From the NCBI GenBank assembly GCA_964615365.1, contig CAZTOU010000002.1, positions 124,001 through 188,000 on the forward strand: 64,000 nucleotides of DNA. The letters are read 5' to 3'. The notes beneath the pieces were generated by a model that saw nothing but the letters and a program-made list of their open reading frames with translations, was not told where the DNA came from and made no database searches. This document shows positions 24,545 through 33,389 of this stretch, piece after piece. The DNA comes from CAVXZE01 sp964615365. Lineage in GTDB: Bacteria; Myxococcota_A; UBA9160; UBA6930. The position numbers and the translations under genes are program-made. The stretch's first letter is position 1. Each line of letters begins with the position of its first letter.

Positions 24545-24859
24545 GTCTTCCTCCCGTGGTGAGCCGGCTCGGTGTTGCAGCCGGGCCGGCTGGATGCGCC
24601 AGTGACCGGATTCGATCACGGATTGCACCAATGGTGAAGGAGATCTGGCAATAAGTAAAATCGATAATATCTATTCAGTGATAGACACGCTCTCTCGAGG
24701 CCCTGCCACGCCAGGGCCGCGGCCCCGAATCCGCACCGCCCTTCTCCTCGCCATGAGACTCGCGGCGGCCGGGCGAGGAGGCTCGCGCAGGGCGCAGAGG
24801 GATTTCGAGTGATTGAATAGAGAAGGCGCCGCAAGCCCACGCAGCGCCTCGGGAAATTC
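24545..24859. other. 315-bp gap without a gene, containing an AT-rich island
   Basis: No convincing coding frame. The notable part is an AT-rich island at 24646-24686 with nested dyads: GATA-A-TATC at 24663-24671 and CTAT-N6-ATAG at 24671-24684. It probably holds the rubrerythrin promoter and an operator. An inverted repeat GGCCCTG-N6-CAGGGCC at 24699-24718 lies beyond it, possibly ending transcription from the tRNA gene. Confidence 0.5.
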
Positions 24860-24935
24860 TGGAGCGGGAAACGGGACTCGAACCCGCGACCCCGAGCTTG
24901 GGAAGCTCGTGCTCTACCAACTGAGCTATTCCCGC
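24860..24935 (-). tRNA. tRNA-Gly (anticodon CCC)
   Basis: 76 nt cloverleaf. The acceptor stem GCGGGAA/TTCCCGC is followed by T and an encoded CCA. The D arm has AGCTCAGTTGGTAGAGC, the anticodon arm CGAGC-TTCCCAA-GCTCG places CCC at 34-36, and the T arm has GCGGGTTCGAGTCCCGT. It reads GGG glycine codons. Confidence 0.96.
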
Positions 24936-25107
24936 CTGGACTTTGAGACTAGCAGAATCTCTCCCCCCGCAGCCTCCACCCCCGTATGACCCTGCTCATA
25001 CCGGCGACCGGCTCGAAGCGGATCAATCTCGCCAAACGGGTGAAGGCAGGGCCGGTCCGACGGCGGAGCTCGCGGCTTCTCCCCGGCATCAGCGAAGGAG
25101 AGGCGGA

Positions 25108-27876
25108 GTGACGGGAGTCGGCGGCACGTGGGCGGATCGCTATCGCAGCAAGTGGACCTGGGACGCGGTGACCTGGGGCGGTCACGAGGTGGACTGCTAC
25201 CCGGGCGGCTGTCCCTTCCGCGTCTACACCAAGGACGGGAAGATCCTCCGCGAGGAGCAGTCGGGCACCCTCTCCCCGGTCGAGTCCGGCATCCCCGACA
25301 ACAACCCGATGGGCTGCCAGAAGGGGGCCTGCTGGAGCCACTGCCACTACTCGCCGGACCGCGTCACCAAGCCCCTGAAGCGGGTCGGCGAGCGGGGTAA
25401 GGGCCAGTTCGAGGAGGTCTCCTGGGACGAGGCCCTCCGCGACATCGCGGAGGCGATCCTCGACGCCATCCAGGAAGACGGCCCGGAGTCGGTCCTCACG
25501 TTGCTGACGCCCGAGATGGGCGCCCTGCCCGCCCGGCAGTTCGCCAACGTGCTCGGGACCCCCACCACCGACGGAAATGCCGAGTTCCAGGACTTCAGTC
25601 CCGGCTACCACCTGACCTGGGGTCTCTACAACCCGACCGCCTCGATGGACGACTGGTTCCTGGCGGACCTCACCCTGATCTGGCACGCCAATCCGGTCTA
25701 CACCAACATCCAGTGGTACCACTACCTGGCCGAATCCCGATACAACGGCGGCGAGGTGGTGACGATCGCCCCGGACTACAGCCCCTCGGCCGTCCACGCC
25801 GACTACCACCTTCCGGTGCGGATCGGCACCGACGCGGCGCTGGCCTTGGCGATGTGCAAGGTGATCATCGATGCGGGCCTCTACCAGAAGCAGTTCGCGC
25901 AGGAGCAGACCGATCTTCCGCTGCTGGTACGCAAGGACAACGGCCGCTTCCTGCGCGGGTCCGATGTCGTGGAGGGGGAGCGGGAGGACCAGTTCTACTG
26001 GTGGGACACGCTCACCGGGACCCTGACGCCGGCACCACGCGGCACGCTGGCCACCACGGGCGTGGATCCGGCCCTGGAGGGGAACTTCTCAGTGCTCCTC
26101 AAGGACCTGACCACCGTGGAGGTGGAGCCGGTCTTCGCGAAGCTGCGCCGGCATCTGGAGGACTACACGCCGGAGAAGGCCGGTGAGATCTGCGGGATCC
26201 ATCCCGACAACATCCGCAGCCTGGCGCGCAAGGTGGCGACGCGGAAGACCAAGATCTTCATCGGCTGGAACTCGGGGAAGTACTACCACGGGGACCTGAT
26301 GGAGCGGTCGATGGCGCTGCTCCTGGGTCTCACGGGCAACTGGGGCAAGAAGGGCACCGGCACCCGCTCCTGGGCCATCATGGGGCTGGACGGTCAGGTG
26401 TTCCTGTCCCGCAAGGAGGCGCCGGGCCAGGAGGCGGCCCAGAAGCACATCTCCGGGATCATCGCGATGCGCCGTCTCCTCGCTCAGGAAGACCCGACGC
26501 TGACCACCGAGATGATCCAGAACCTCGGCGCCGCGATGGCGGTCGAGCTCGGCGGCCTCGGCAGCGCCACGCCCCCGGCCTTCCTCTGGTACCACCAGTA
26601 CGGCTACAAGGAGCGCTGGAACGATCCGGAGAACAACGACCCCTCGATGAAGCGCAGCTTCGACGAGTACGTCCAGGAGGCCACCGAAAAGGGCTGGTGG
26701 GATGACAGCTACGCCAAGGGCTACCAGCAGGTCGCGCCCCGGGTGCTCTACGAGGCCGGGGGCAACCTGCTGCGCCGCCAGCGGGGCGGGCAGAAGCTGC
26801 TCCTCGAGCACCTCTGGCCCAAGCTCGAGATGATCGTCTCGGTCGACTACCGCATGACCACCACCGGGCTCTACTCCGACTACATCCTGCCCGCGGCGCA
26901 GCACTACGAGAAGCTGGGCTGCAGCACCCGCTCCGTGCACCACCTGAACGTGGTGCTCTGCGACCGCGCCGCGCCGCCTCGGGACCAGGCGCTGCCCGAC
27001 TGGGAGATCGGCGTGCGGATGGTCGAGAAGATCGAAGAGCGGGCTGCCGCGCGGGGCATGAAGTCCTTCACGGACGCACGGGGCAACCTGCGAAGCCTCG
27101 AGAACCTGACCGCCGAGCTCACGCTGAATGGCGCGCTTCGGGACGAGGAGAAGCGCTTCGACGAGTCGATTCGCGACAACGCCGTCTACGGCCTGCTGCC
27201 CAAGGGAACCACGCTGGAAACGCTGCGCGAGAAGGGCGCGATCCGCTGGGTCGGATGGGGAATGGTGGGACACGGCCAGTCCCAGGCCTCGACGATCCGT
27301 CCCGACGAGGTCCACAACCCACTGCGCTGGCACACCGAGGACAAGGTCCCCTACGACACGCTGGTGCGGCGGGCCCAGTACTACATCGACCACGAGTGGT
27401 TCCTGGAGGCCGGCGAAGAGCTCCCCACCCACAAGGAGCCGCCCAACGCCGGCGGGGCGAACCGGCGCTTCCAGATGACCAGCGGTCACAACCGCTGGAG
27501 CATCCACTCCATGAACCTGACCAACAACATCATCCAGAATACCCACCGCGGGGAGCCCTTCGTCTTCATCAACGACGCGGACGCGGCGGATCTGCGGGTG
27601 GAGAACGGGGAGCGGGTGCGGCTGGTGAGCAACGACGGCGATTCACTGGTGCAGGCCAAGCTCTCGCCCTCGGTGCGGCCGGGCCAGGTGATCCTGTACA
27701 ACGGCTTCGAGCCCTACATGCACGAGAACTGGTACAGCCAGGCGGATCTCGAGTCGGGTCACGTGAAGCACCTGGGCTTCGCCGCGGGCTACGGACACCT
27801 CAAGTACCGGCTCTTCTCCTGGCAGCCGATCCCGGCGGACCGCGCGGTCCGCGTCGATGTGGAGAAGCTGGGCTGA
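25108..27876 (+). CDS. orphan molybdopterin oxidoreductase, DMSO-reductase superfamily (type II-like)
   Basis: 922 residues. The N-terminal Fe-S region has GGHEVDCYPGGCPFRVYTKDG (His plus Cys ligands), then GCQKGACW as the remaining ligand region, as in type II enzymes such as nitrate reductase and ethylbenzene dehydrogenase alpha subunits. Later come FQDFSPGYHLTWGLYNP, where the Mo-ligand Asp is expected, VVTIAPDYSPSAVHADYHLP, and the C-terminal cofactor domain (MTSGHNRWSIHSM; VILYNGFEPYMHENWYS). No Tat signal is seen, so it should be cytoplasmic. No beta, gamma or chaperone subunit gene is adjacent. GTG 25108 has GAAGGAGAG ideally placed; a longer ATG frame from 24943 is not credible. Substrate unknown. 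Confidence 0.88.
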   Translation: MTGVGGTWADRYRSKWTWDAVTWGGHEVDCYPGGCPFRVYTKDGKILREEQSGTLSPVESGIPDNNPMGCQKGACWSHCHYSPDRVTKPLKRVGERGKGQFEEVSWDEALRDIAEAILDAIQEDGPESVLTLLTPEMGALPARQFANVLGTPTTDGNAEFQDFSPGYHLTWGLYNPTASMDDWFLADLTLIWHANPVYTNIQWYHYLAESRYNGGEVVTIAPDYSPSAVHADYHLPVRIGTDAALALAMCKVIIDAGLYQKQFAQEQTDLPLLVRKDNGRFLRGSDVVEGEREDQFYWWDTLTGTLTPAPRGTLATTGVDPALEGNFSVLLKDLTTVEVEPVFAKLRRHLEDYTPEKAGEICGIHPDNIRSLARKVATRKTKIFIGWNSGKYYHGDLMERSMALLLGLTGNWGKKGTGTRSWAIMGLDGQVFLSRKEAPGQEAAQKHISGIIAMRRLLAQEDPTLTTEMIQNLGAAMAVELGGLGSATPPAFLWYHQYGYKERWNDPENNDPSMKRSFDEYVQEATEKGWWDDSYAKGYQQVAPRVLYEAGGNLLRRQRGGQKLLLEHLWPKLEMIVSVDYRMTTTGLYSDYILPAAQHYEKLGCSTRSVHHLNVVLCDRAAPPRDQALPDWEIGVRMVEKIEERAAARGMKSFTDARGNLRSLENLTAELTLNGALRDEEKRFDESIRDNAVYGLLPKGTTLETLREKGAIRWVGWGMVGHGQSQASTIRPDEVHNPLRWHTEDKVPYDTLVRRAQYYIDHEWFLEAGEELPTHKEPPNAGGANRRFQMTSGHNRWSIHSMNLTNNIIQNTHRGEPFVFINDADAADLRVENGERVRLVSNDGDSLVQAKLSPSVRPGQVILYNGFEPYMHENWYSQADLESGHVKHLGFAAGYGHLKYRLFSWQPIPADRAVRVDVEKLG

Positions 27877-27925
27877 GCCCGTTCTTCCCTCCGGGCCGCG
27901 TGGCGAGCTGGTGGGAAGAGCGGGC
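27877..27925. terminator. long stem-loop between convergent genes, bidirectional terminator candidate
   Basis: Arms 27877-27889 (GCCCGTTCTTCCC) and 27913-27925 (GGGAAGAGCGGGC) pair over 13 positions including one G-T pair, with a 23-base loop. It fills the gap exactly between the stop of the molybdopterin gene and the stop of the ATPase gene. It lacks a T-run on either strand. Confidence 0.55.
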
Positions 27926-28972
27926 CTACGCCTGATCGACGAGGTCGACGAAGAGGTCGTCGATCTCTTCGTCCTTGGGCGGGCCCTCCTCCGCCAGGAG
28001 GGCCATGGCCGCGGCGGACTCGCTGTCCAGGACCGGAGGATTGGTGTCCATCGCGATCACGTCGTCGATCTCGCTCGGCGCTTCGGCGGTCGACTCGGCC
28101 GCGGCTTCCTCGACCAGAGGAGCCGCCTCGTCCGGCTTCGGCTCGCCCTCCGCCTCTTCCAGTGAGAGACCCAGATCCGAAGCTGCGCGCGCCACGTCGG
28201 CGGCGGTGACCTGGGCGCGTCCCGCCAGATAGGCCTCGTACAGGGAGTTGTCGGCCAGCACGTTGAGCCGGCGGGGATTCCCACCGGCGGCGCTCGCGAT
28301 CGCGTCGACCGCATCGGACTCCAGAATCGCCGGATTGCCATCGACCGCGTGAATCCGGTGACTCAGGTATCGAGCGGAAGCGTCGGCATCCAGAGAGGGG
28401 ATCTCGGTGCGAAGCTCGATGCGCTCTCCCAGCGCCGGCCCGTTCGCCATCTCCCTGGCGAAACCGGGCAGCCCCGCCAGCACCACGGTCAGCAGACGGC
28501 GATCCTCGTACTCGAGGTTCAGAAGACCGCGCAGCTCGCCGAGCCCCCCCTGCTCCGCCAACACCTGGGCCTCGTCGACGATCAGCACCGCCCTGCGGCC
28601 GTCCTCCCGGACCACCGCCAGCTGCTCGTAGAGCTGCCCCAGCAGCTCGGAGGGCTTCTCCGCGGGCTCCTCCACCCCGAGCTGCCGTGCGAAGCGATCG
28701 AGGATCCAGCGACCGTCGGAGACGCCGTGCATCGGAATCAGCAGGATCGGCTCGTATGCCTCTTCCTCGAGGGACTCGAGCAGATGCCGCAGGAGCATGG
28801 TCTTGCCGGATCCACCGGGTCCGGTGATCAGACAGAGCCCCTTGCCCTGGACCGCGCCTCGCAGCAGCCGTCGCTCGACGTTGCTGAACGCCTCGTCCTC
28901 GAAGTAGAAGGAGAGCAGCGGATCGTTGATGAAGGGATCCCTCGAAAGACCGAAATGCGAAAGGTGTTCCAC
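27926..28972 (-). CDS. ExeA/MshM-like AAA ATPase
   Basis: 348 residues. It starts with MEHLSHFGLSRDPFINDP, the hallmark of the ExeA/GspA family, followed by Walker A GPGGSGKT (51-58), Walker B VLIVDEAQ (about 134-141) and the sensor region GLPGFAREM. The winged domain has AAGGNPRRLNVLADNSLYEA. Residues after about 275 form an acidic tail without known fold and without the usual peptidoglycan-binding domain. Family members assist secretin assembly or type II/IV machinery, which suits the nearby pilus locus. It lies nine bases after the giant TPR gene. Confidence 0.9.
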   Translation of the reverse strand: MEHLSHFGLSRDPFINDPLLSFYFEDEAFSNVERRLLRGAVQGKGLCLITGPGGSGKTMLLRHLLESLEEEAYEPILLIPMHGVSDGRWILDRFARQLGVEEPAEKPSELLGQLYEQLAVVREDGRRAVLIVDEAQVLAEQGGLGELRGLLNLEYEDRRLLTVVLAGLPGFAREMANGPALGERIELRTEIPSLDADASARYLSHRIHAVDGNPAILESDAVDAIASAAGGNPRRLNVLADNSLYEAYLAGRAQVTAADVARAASDLGLSLEEAEGEPKPDEAAPLVEEAAAESTAEAPSEIDDVIAMDTNPPVLDSESAAAMALLAEEGPPKDEEIDDLFVDLVDQA

Positions 28973-28981
28973 GTCCGTCCC

Positions 28982-31900
28982 CTACACGAATGAGATCTTC
29001 TTGCGGCGGGCAGGCTTCTTCGGAGCCGGCGGCTCGGGCCCGGGCTCCGGATCGTCGTCCGGCTCCGCGGACACCGGCTCCGGCTCGAACACCAGGTCGG
29101 CATCCGGCTCCGCACCCACCGGCGGGAGCTCCGCCATCGGCTCGGCGGTCTGCTCCGACACCACCGGCTCCGGTTCGGAGATCGGCTCGACATCCGGCTC
29201 CGCTTCCGCGATCGGAGCGGCGGCAGCGTCGACCGCCTCCTCCTCGTCGTCACTCTCCTCCGACAGCAGGTCCTCGAAGGATTCGTAGCCCTCGCTCTCG
29301 GGCGGCTCCTCGACGAGCTCATCGAAGGATTCGAAGGTCTCCTCTTCCGGCTCGCTTCCGGTCTCTTCGGAACTGCCGCTCTCCTCGATCCGCTCGAGCT
29401 CCGCGATTCGCTCTGCCACGTCGGCGAAGTCGGGATCCACGGCGGCCACCGTCTCGAAGGCCTCCCGAGCCCGCGCGAGATCCCCCTGGTGCTGGTAGGC
29501 GCGCCCCAGGTCGAAGTGCAGGGCACCCTGCTGGTCTTCCGGGACCTCGGGAACGGCGAGCGCCTGCTCGAGATGCGAGATCGCATCCGAGACGCGCTCC
29601 AGCTCGAGGGCGCAGAGGCCCATGGCGTGGAGGGAGGCGAGCCTTCGCGAGGGCTCACCGAGAGCGATCTGGAACTCTCCGATGGCATCCTCCAGAAGCC
29701 CCATTTCCTTGTAGGCGACGCCCAGGTCGTAGCGCGCCTCGAAGTCGCCCTCGCCGAACTCCTCCTGGACGCCCTGCTTGAACGCCGAGAAGACCAGCTC
29801 GAAGCCTTCCTCCTCCGTTGTTCCACCCAAACCCCCGGCAAAGGGGCCGGTATCCTCGCCGTCGAGAGCGCCCGAGAGCTCGGCGGCGAGATCGAAATCG
29901 CCGGCGGGGGCGCTCTCCTCGGCGTCGGAATCCGTGGGCTCCGTCGTCTCGTCGGACTCGATCGGCTGCGTCTCTTCCGCCTGAAGCGAGGGCTCCGCGT
30001 CGAGGGCGAGCTCTGCATCCGCGGCGAGCTCTGCGTCTGCGGAGGGCTCCGCTTCGCTCGCGGACGGGGTCTCCAGGGCCGGCTCCTCCTCTGCAGTCGG
30101 CTCCATCTCCAGAGGGGGCTCTATCTCTGCAGTCGGCTCCGTCTCTGCGGCGTGCTCCATCTCGGCAGTCGGCTCGGCGTCCGCGGCGGGCTCTTGCGCA
30201 GCGTCGAGCTCGAGGTCGGCAATCCCTTCGAAGCCAGGGAGGGACGATGGATCGTCGAGGTCCATGTCGAAGTCGCTCTCTTCTCCCTCCTCCGGCTCGG
30301 TCGTATGATCGGTGGGCTCCGGCTCCGCGTCCCCGACCCCGAAATCGGCAACCTGGGAGGTGATCTCCTCTTCCTCGGCCCCGGGGTCCGGATCGAGTGT
30401 GGCGTCCTGCTCGGGCGCGGCCTGCCCCGCCTCGCCGAGCGCCGCTTCGATCTCACCGAGGCGGAGCATGGCGTGCGGGTGATTGGGAGCGACACGGAGG
30501 ATTCGCTGGTAGACCTCTCCGGCCTCGTCGAGAAGACCTTGCTGGAAGTAGAAGTCCGCCTCCTCCAGCTCCTCGATCATCTGCTGGGGCGTGGTGGACG
30601 AGCCCCCGGACGCTGACGCACTCGCGACCGTCTCCTCGAGCGGAGGCTCCGGAGACGCCGCCTCGGGAGCCGCAGATTCGGGAAACTCACTGTCCTGCTC
30701 CCCGCCCAGGTCTTCCTCCTCTTCGAAGCGCGGCTCGTCCTCACTGAGATCGCACTCGATGTCGTCGGCCTCTGCGGAGATCTCCTCGCCGGGCTCCGAC
30801 TCCCCCCCCCCCGCTTCCGCTGCGTCCCCGACCTCGTCGAGGTCGAAGTCGTCTTCGATCTCGAACTCGATCGATTCGTCGGGGTCGAGCGTCTCCTCGT
30901 CCGCCCCTGCTGCGACGCGGGAATCGACCGTGGAGTCGAGATCCTGGCACACCGGCTCTGCTTCGGGTCCGGCTTCCAGCTCCGGCTCGCTCTCCTCCTC
31001 CGCCGGCGTGAGGGTCTCGGCGGCAGCGGGGTCGAGCGCCTCGATTTGCTCGCGCAGGCTCTCGAAGGCGTCGTCGTCTCCCTCGGACTGCGCCGCCTCG
31101 GCGGCGCGGATGTAGGCGGTGATCGCGTTCTCGGTGTCGCCGCTGGCGGCGAGGGCCTCGCCCAGCTTCTCGAGTGCCGTCCGGTGACCGGGATCCTGGC
31201 TGAGGATGGCGCGGAGGCTGGTAATGGCACGCTCGTGCTTGCCGTAGCGGAGATAGACACTCGCCTCGGCGAACAGCTGCTCCGGATCTCCTTCCGCCTC
31301 GGGAGCTTCCTCCTCGAGGGCGGGCTCCGCGTCGAGAACCGGCTCCGCGTCGACGGCGGGCTCCGCGTCGAACGAGCCGAGCGGCGGCAGCGATGGCTCG
31401 GAGCTTCCGGCCGAATCCTCCGCGTCCTCGGGATCGCCGATCGGATCTCCCAGCCGCAAGGTCTGCTCCGGCAAGAACCCGGAATCCGCCAGCTGGTCCG
31501 GCGCCATGACCAGGGTTCCATCGCCACCGATCGCCGCGTTCATGGAGAGAGCGTCGTCGCTCTCGATGATGGAATCGTCGCTCGCCTCGGCATCGAGCGC
31601 GTTCGTCGACACGAAGCGCTGCATGATCTCCCGGGCGCGGTCTTCGTCGCCGCGATCCTTGTAGACCTCGGCGAGGCGGCGATAGATCTCGGGGAGCTCG
31701 TCCTCCCGGTCGGTGTTCCGGTAGACCTCCGCCTGAAGCTCGTAGCCCTCGGGCTCCCCGGGCAGCGCTTCGATCATCTTCTCGGCGGTGGTACCCGCCT
31801 GACTCCACCTCTCCTGCTCGAGGAGCGCGGTGCCCAGCGCGGCGAAGGTCGCGGTGCGGTGGGGATCCAGCTCGAGGGACTTCTGGAGCACCTGGACCCG

Positions 31901-32452
31901 CCCCTCCGCGTCTCCCTGTCGCTCGAGCTCCTCCGCCACCTCATCGTACTCGGCGAGGGCCTCGGGTTCGCGGCCCTCTTGGCGCAGCAGCTCCGCGACC
32001 CTGAGACGATTCGTCGTGTTCGACGGGTCGATGGTCGCCATCTTCCGCAGCAGGTCGAGCGCCTGGTTCTTGTCGCCGTCGCGGTAATGGGCGTCGGCCG
32101 CGGTCTGAAGCGACTTCATGGCATCGGAGCTGAGACCGAGCCGCTGGTAGAGCTCCGCGAGAGGAACGTAGACTTCGTAGCGCTTGGGATCGATCCGCGT
32201 GACCTGCTTGTAGAGAGCGATCGCCTTGGAGTCGAAGCCGTCCTTCATGAACAGCTCGGCGACCTTCAGATAGGACGCGACCGCCTCTTCGGTGTTGCCC
32301 TGCTTCAGGTGGATGTCACCCACTTTCAGGCGGATGTTGACGTCCTTCGGATCCGTCTTGAGAAGCGACGTGTAGTCCTTGAGTGCCTTGTCCAGCGCGC
32401 CCTTCTGCATGTGCTTCTGCGCCGACTGGAGGATCTTCCGCTTGTTGATCAC
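28982..32452 (-). CDS. giant acidic TPR protein
   Basis: About 1156 residues. N-terminal TPR array from residue 1 to about 290 (INKRKILQSAQKHMQKGALDK; YTSLLKTDPKDVNIRLKVGD). A long Glu/Asp/Ala/Pro-rich region interrupted by further TPRs follows (YLRYGKHERAITSLRAILSQ; FYFQQGLLDEAGEVYQRILR; YKEMGLLEDAIGEFQIAL), with a basic end KKPARRKKISFV. It is a probable scaffold. The start GTG 32452 has AGAGGG about seven bases upstream, and the protein logically begins with the first TPR; an open frame continuing to 33118 overlaps the lipM-like gene and is not coding. With the ExeA ATPase downstream it may organise envelope or pilus machinery (inference). Confidence 0.88.
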   Translation of the reverse strand: MINKRKILQSAQKHMQKGALDKALKDYTSLLKTDPKDVNIRLKVGDIHLKQGNTEEAVASYLKVAELFMKDGFDSKAIALYKQVTRIDPKRYEVYVPLAELYQRLGLSSDAMKSLQTAADAHYRDGDKNQALDLLRKMATIDPSNTTNRLRVAELLRQEGREPEALAEYDEVAEELERQGDAEGRVQVLQKSLELDPHRTATFAALGTALLEQERWSQAGTTAEKMIEALPGEPEGYELQAEVYRNTDREDELPEIYRRLAEVYKDRGDEDRAREIMQRFVSTNALDAEASDDSIIESDDALSMNAAIGGDGTLVMAPDQLADSGFLPEQTLRLGDPIGDPEDAEDSAGSSEPSLPPLGSFDAEPAVDAEPVLDAEPALEEEAPEAEGDPEQLFAEASVYLRYGKHERAITSLRAILSQDPGHRTALEKLGEALAASGDTENAITAYIRAAEAAQSEGDDDAFESLREQIEALDPAAAETLTPAEEESEPELEAGPEAEPVCQDLDSTVDSRVAAGADEETLDPDESIEFEIEDDFDLDEVGDAAEAGGGESEPGEEISAEADDIECDLSEDEPRFEEEEDLGGEQDSEFPESAAPEAASPEPPLEETVASASASGGSSTTPQQMIEELEEADFYFQQGLLDEAGEVYQRILRVAPNHPHAMLRLGEIEAALGEAGQAAPEQDATLDPDPGAEEEEITSQVADFGVGDAEPEPTDHTTEPEEGEESDFDMDLDDPSSLPGFEGIADLELDAAQEPAADAEPTAEMEHAAETEPTAEIEPPLEMEPTAEEEPALETPSASEAEPSADAELAADAELALDAEPSLQAEETQPIESDETTEPTDSDAEESAPAGDFDLAAELSGALDGEDTGPFAGGLGGTTEEEGFELVFSAFKQGVQEEFGEGDFEARYDLGVAYKEMGLLEDAIGEFQIALGEPSRRLASLHAMGLCALELERVSDAISHLEQALAVPEVPEDQQGALHFDLGRAYQHQGDLARAREAFETVAAVDPDFADVAERIAELERIEESGSSEETGSEPEEETFESFDELVEEPPESEGYESFEDLLSEESDDEEEAVDAAAAPIAEAEPDVEPISEPEPVVSEQTAEPMAELPPVGAEPDADLVFEPEPVSAEPDDDPEPGPEPPAPKKPARRKKISFV
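29983..30200 (-). repeat. hexapeptide-coding repeat tract inside the TPR gene
   Basis: About eleven degenerate 18-bp units encode a six-residue repeat of the form (x)EP(x)AE, for example AEPTAE, TEPTAE, IEPPLE, MEPTAE, AEPSAD. A shorter run of the same motif (DAEPAV DAEPVL DAEPAL) lies at about 31310-31370. Such tracts expand and contract easily, so length variation between strains is expected. Confidence 0.7.
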
Positions 32453-32615
32453 CGAGGGACCCTCTGCCTGAGTTGCGGGTACGGGTCGGGAGGGAAGCAG
32501 TCGCCTCCTCCCTGTATCTCCGTATCGGCCGACCCGATGGGCTCTTGAGGTTCCCCCTCCTCGAACTGCGCTCGGCCACGCCCCGCTGCGCGCAGCCCTG
32601 GGGCTCACCGTGCGA

Positions 32616-33383
32616 CTAGATGCGGGGAGGGCGATCTCCGGACTGAAGACCGTGCATTTCGACACGCCGCTCGGCATTTCGCCGCTCGGCGGCGCAGAGA
32701 GCCGACTCTTCGAGGGGCGCGCCCAGAACGCTCCGAAAAGCTGCCACCAGCGCCTCCTGCACCTCGTCTCTCGGCACTCGGATCCCCAGCTCTGCGAGAC
32801 TCGTCGATACCCCGGGGGTGAAACCCACCGCGCGGATCGCCTCGGGTGCGTCCGGAGCCAGCCGGATCGAGCCGTGCTGAAGGACGCCCCCGCGCGCCCT
32901 CCGCTGGGCGCTTCCCACCAGCTTCCGCCCCATCGCGCAGATCTCGTCTTCTGCCGGGACCTCGAAGCAGTCGAAGGCGCTGGAGCCCACATCGCCCCCT
33001 CGCTCGGAGCTCGACGCCGCCGCGACGCCCAGGGAGCGAAGCGCCTCGAGCAGGGAGGCGGCCACCAGGCGATAGCTTCCGCGCAGCCCCTCCGGCAGCA
33101 CCTCCTCCGGCGCCGCAAGGCAGTAGGTGAGATCGTTCCCGTGGAGCACCGCCCGCCCCCCGGTGACCCGGCGAACCACTCTCACCCCGGCCTCCGCGCA
33201 GCGGGCGATCCGTGACGGATCCATCCTCTGGGAGTAGCCCAGGGAGAGCCAGGGGCCCTCCCAGCCGTAGAACCGGAGGCTGGCGATCTCCCGGGTCGCC
33301 GAGTTCAGCAGCGCCTCGTCCACGCCCATGTTGAACGCGCCGTGCGCCGCTCCGTGCTGGAGCAGCCGCCAGCGAGCCGGCAT
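32616..33383 (-). CDS. lipoate ligase/octanoyltransferase family protein (LipM-like)
   Basis: 255 residues of the LplA/LipB/LipM fold: NMGVDEALL, FYGWEGPWLSLGYSQ, VVRRVTGGRAVLHGNDLTYC, and ICAMGRKLVGSAQRRARGGVLQHGSI. A Cys near 139 (SAFDCFEVP) sits where LipM octanoyltransferases carry their acyl-enzyme Cys, so transfer of octanoyl from ACP to a lipoyl domain is more likely than ATP-dependent lipoate ligation. It is the last gene of the aroB operon, six bases after aroQ. It could also be LplA-like; a structure-based alignment would decide. Confidence 0.82.
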   Translation of the reverse strand: MPARWRLLQHGAAHGAFNMGVDEALLNSATREIASLRFYGWEGPWLSLGYSQRMDPSRIARCAEAGVRVVRRVTGGRAVLHGNDLTYCLAAPEEVLPEGLRGSYRLVAASLLEALRSLGVAAASSSERGGDVGSSAFDCFEVPAEDEICAMGRKLVGSAQRRARGGVLQHGSIRLAPDAPEAIRAVGFTPGVSTSLAELGIRVPRDEVQEALVAAFRSVLGAPLEESALCAAERRNAERRVEMHGLQSGDRPPRI

Positions 33384-33389
33384 GGGCTG

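Noticed and set aside
24860..24935. tRNA-Gly as an integration site for a mobile element carrying the molybdopterin gene
   Set aside because: No integrase and no duplicated tRNA 3' end were seen, and base composition does not change across the boundary.
28982..30018. Glu/Ser/Arg-rich alternative frames within the TPR gene
   Set aside because: Shadow frames of a low-complexity acidic coding region; the TPR frame is continuous and carries recognisable repeats.
32453..33118. 222-residue N-terminal extension of the giant TPR protein
   Set aside because: The frame is antisense-like, Arg/Ser-rich and overlaps the lipM-like gene in the same direction; a good ribosome site marks GTG 32452.
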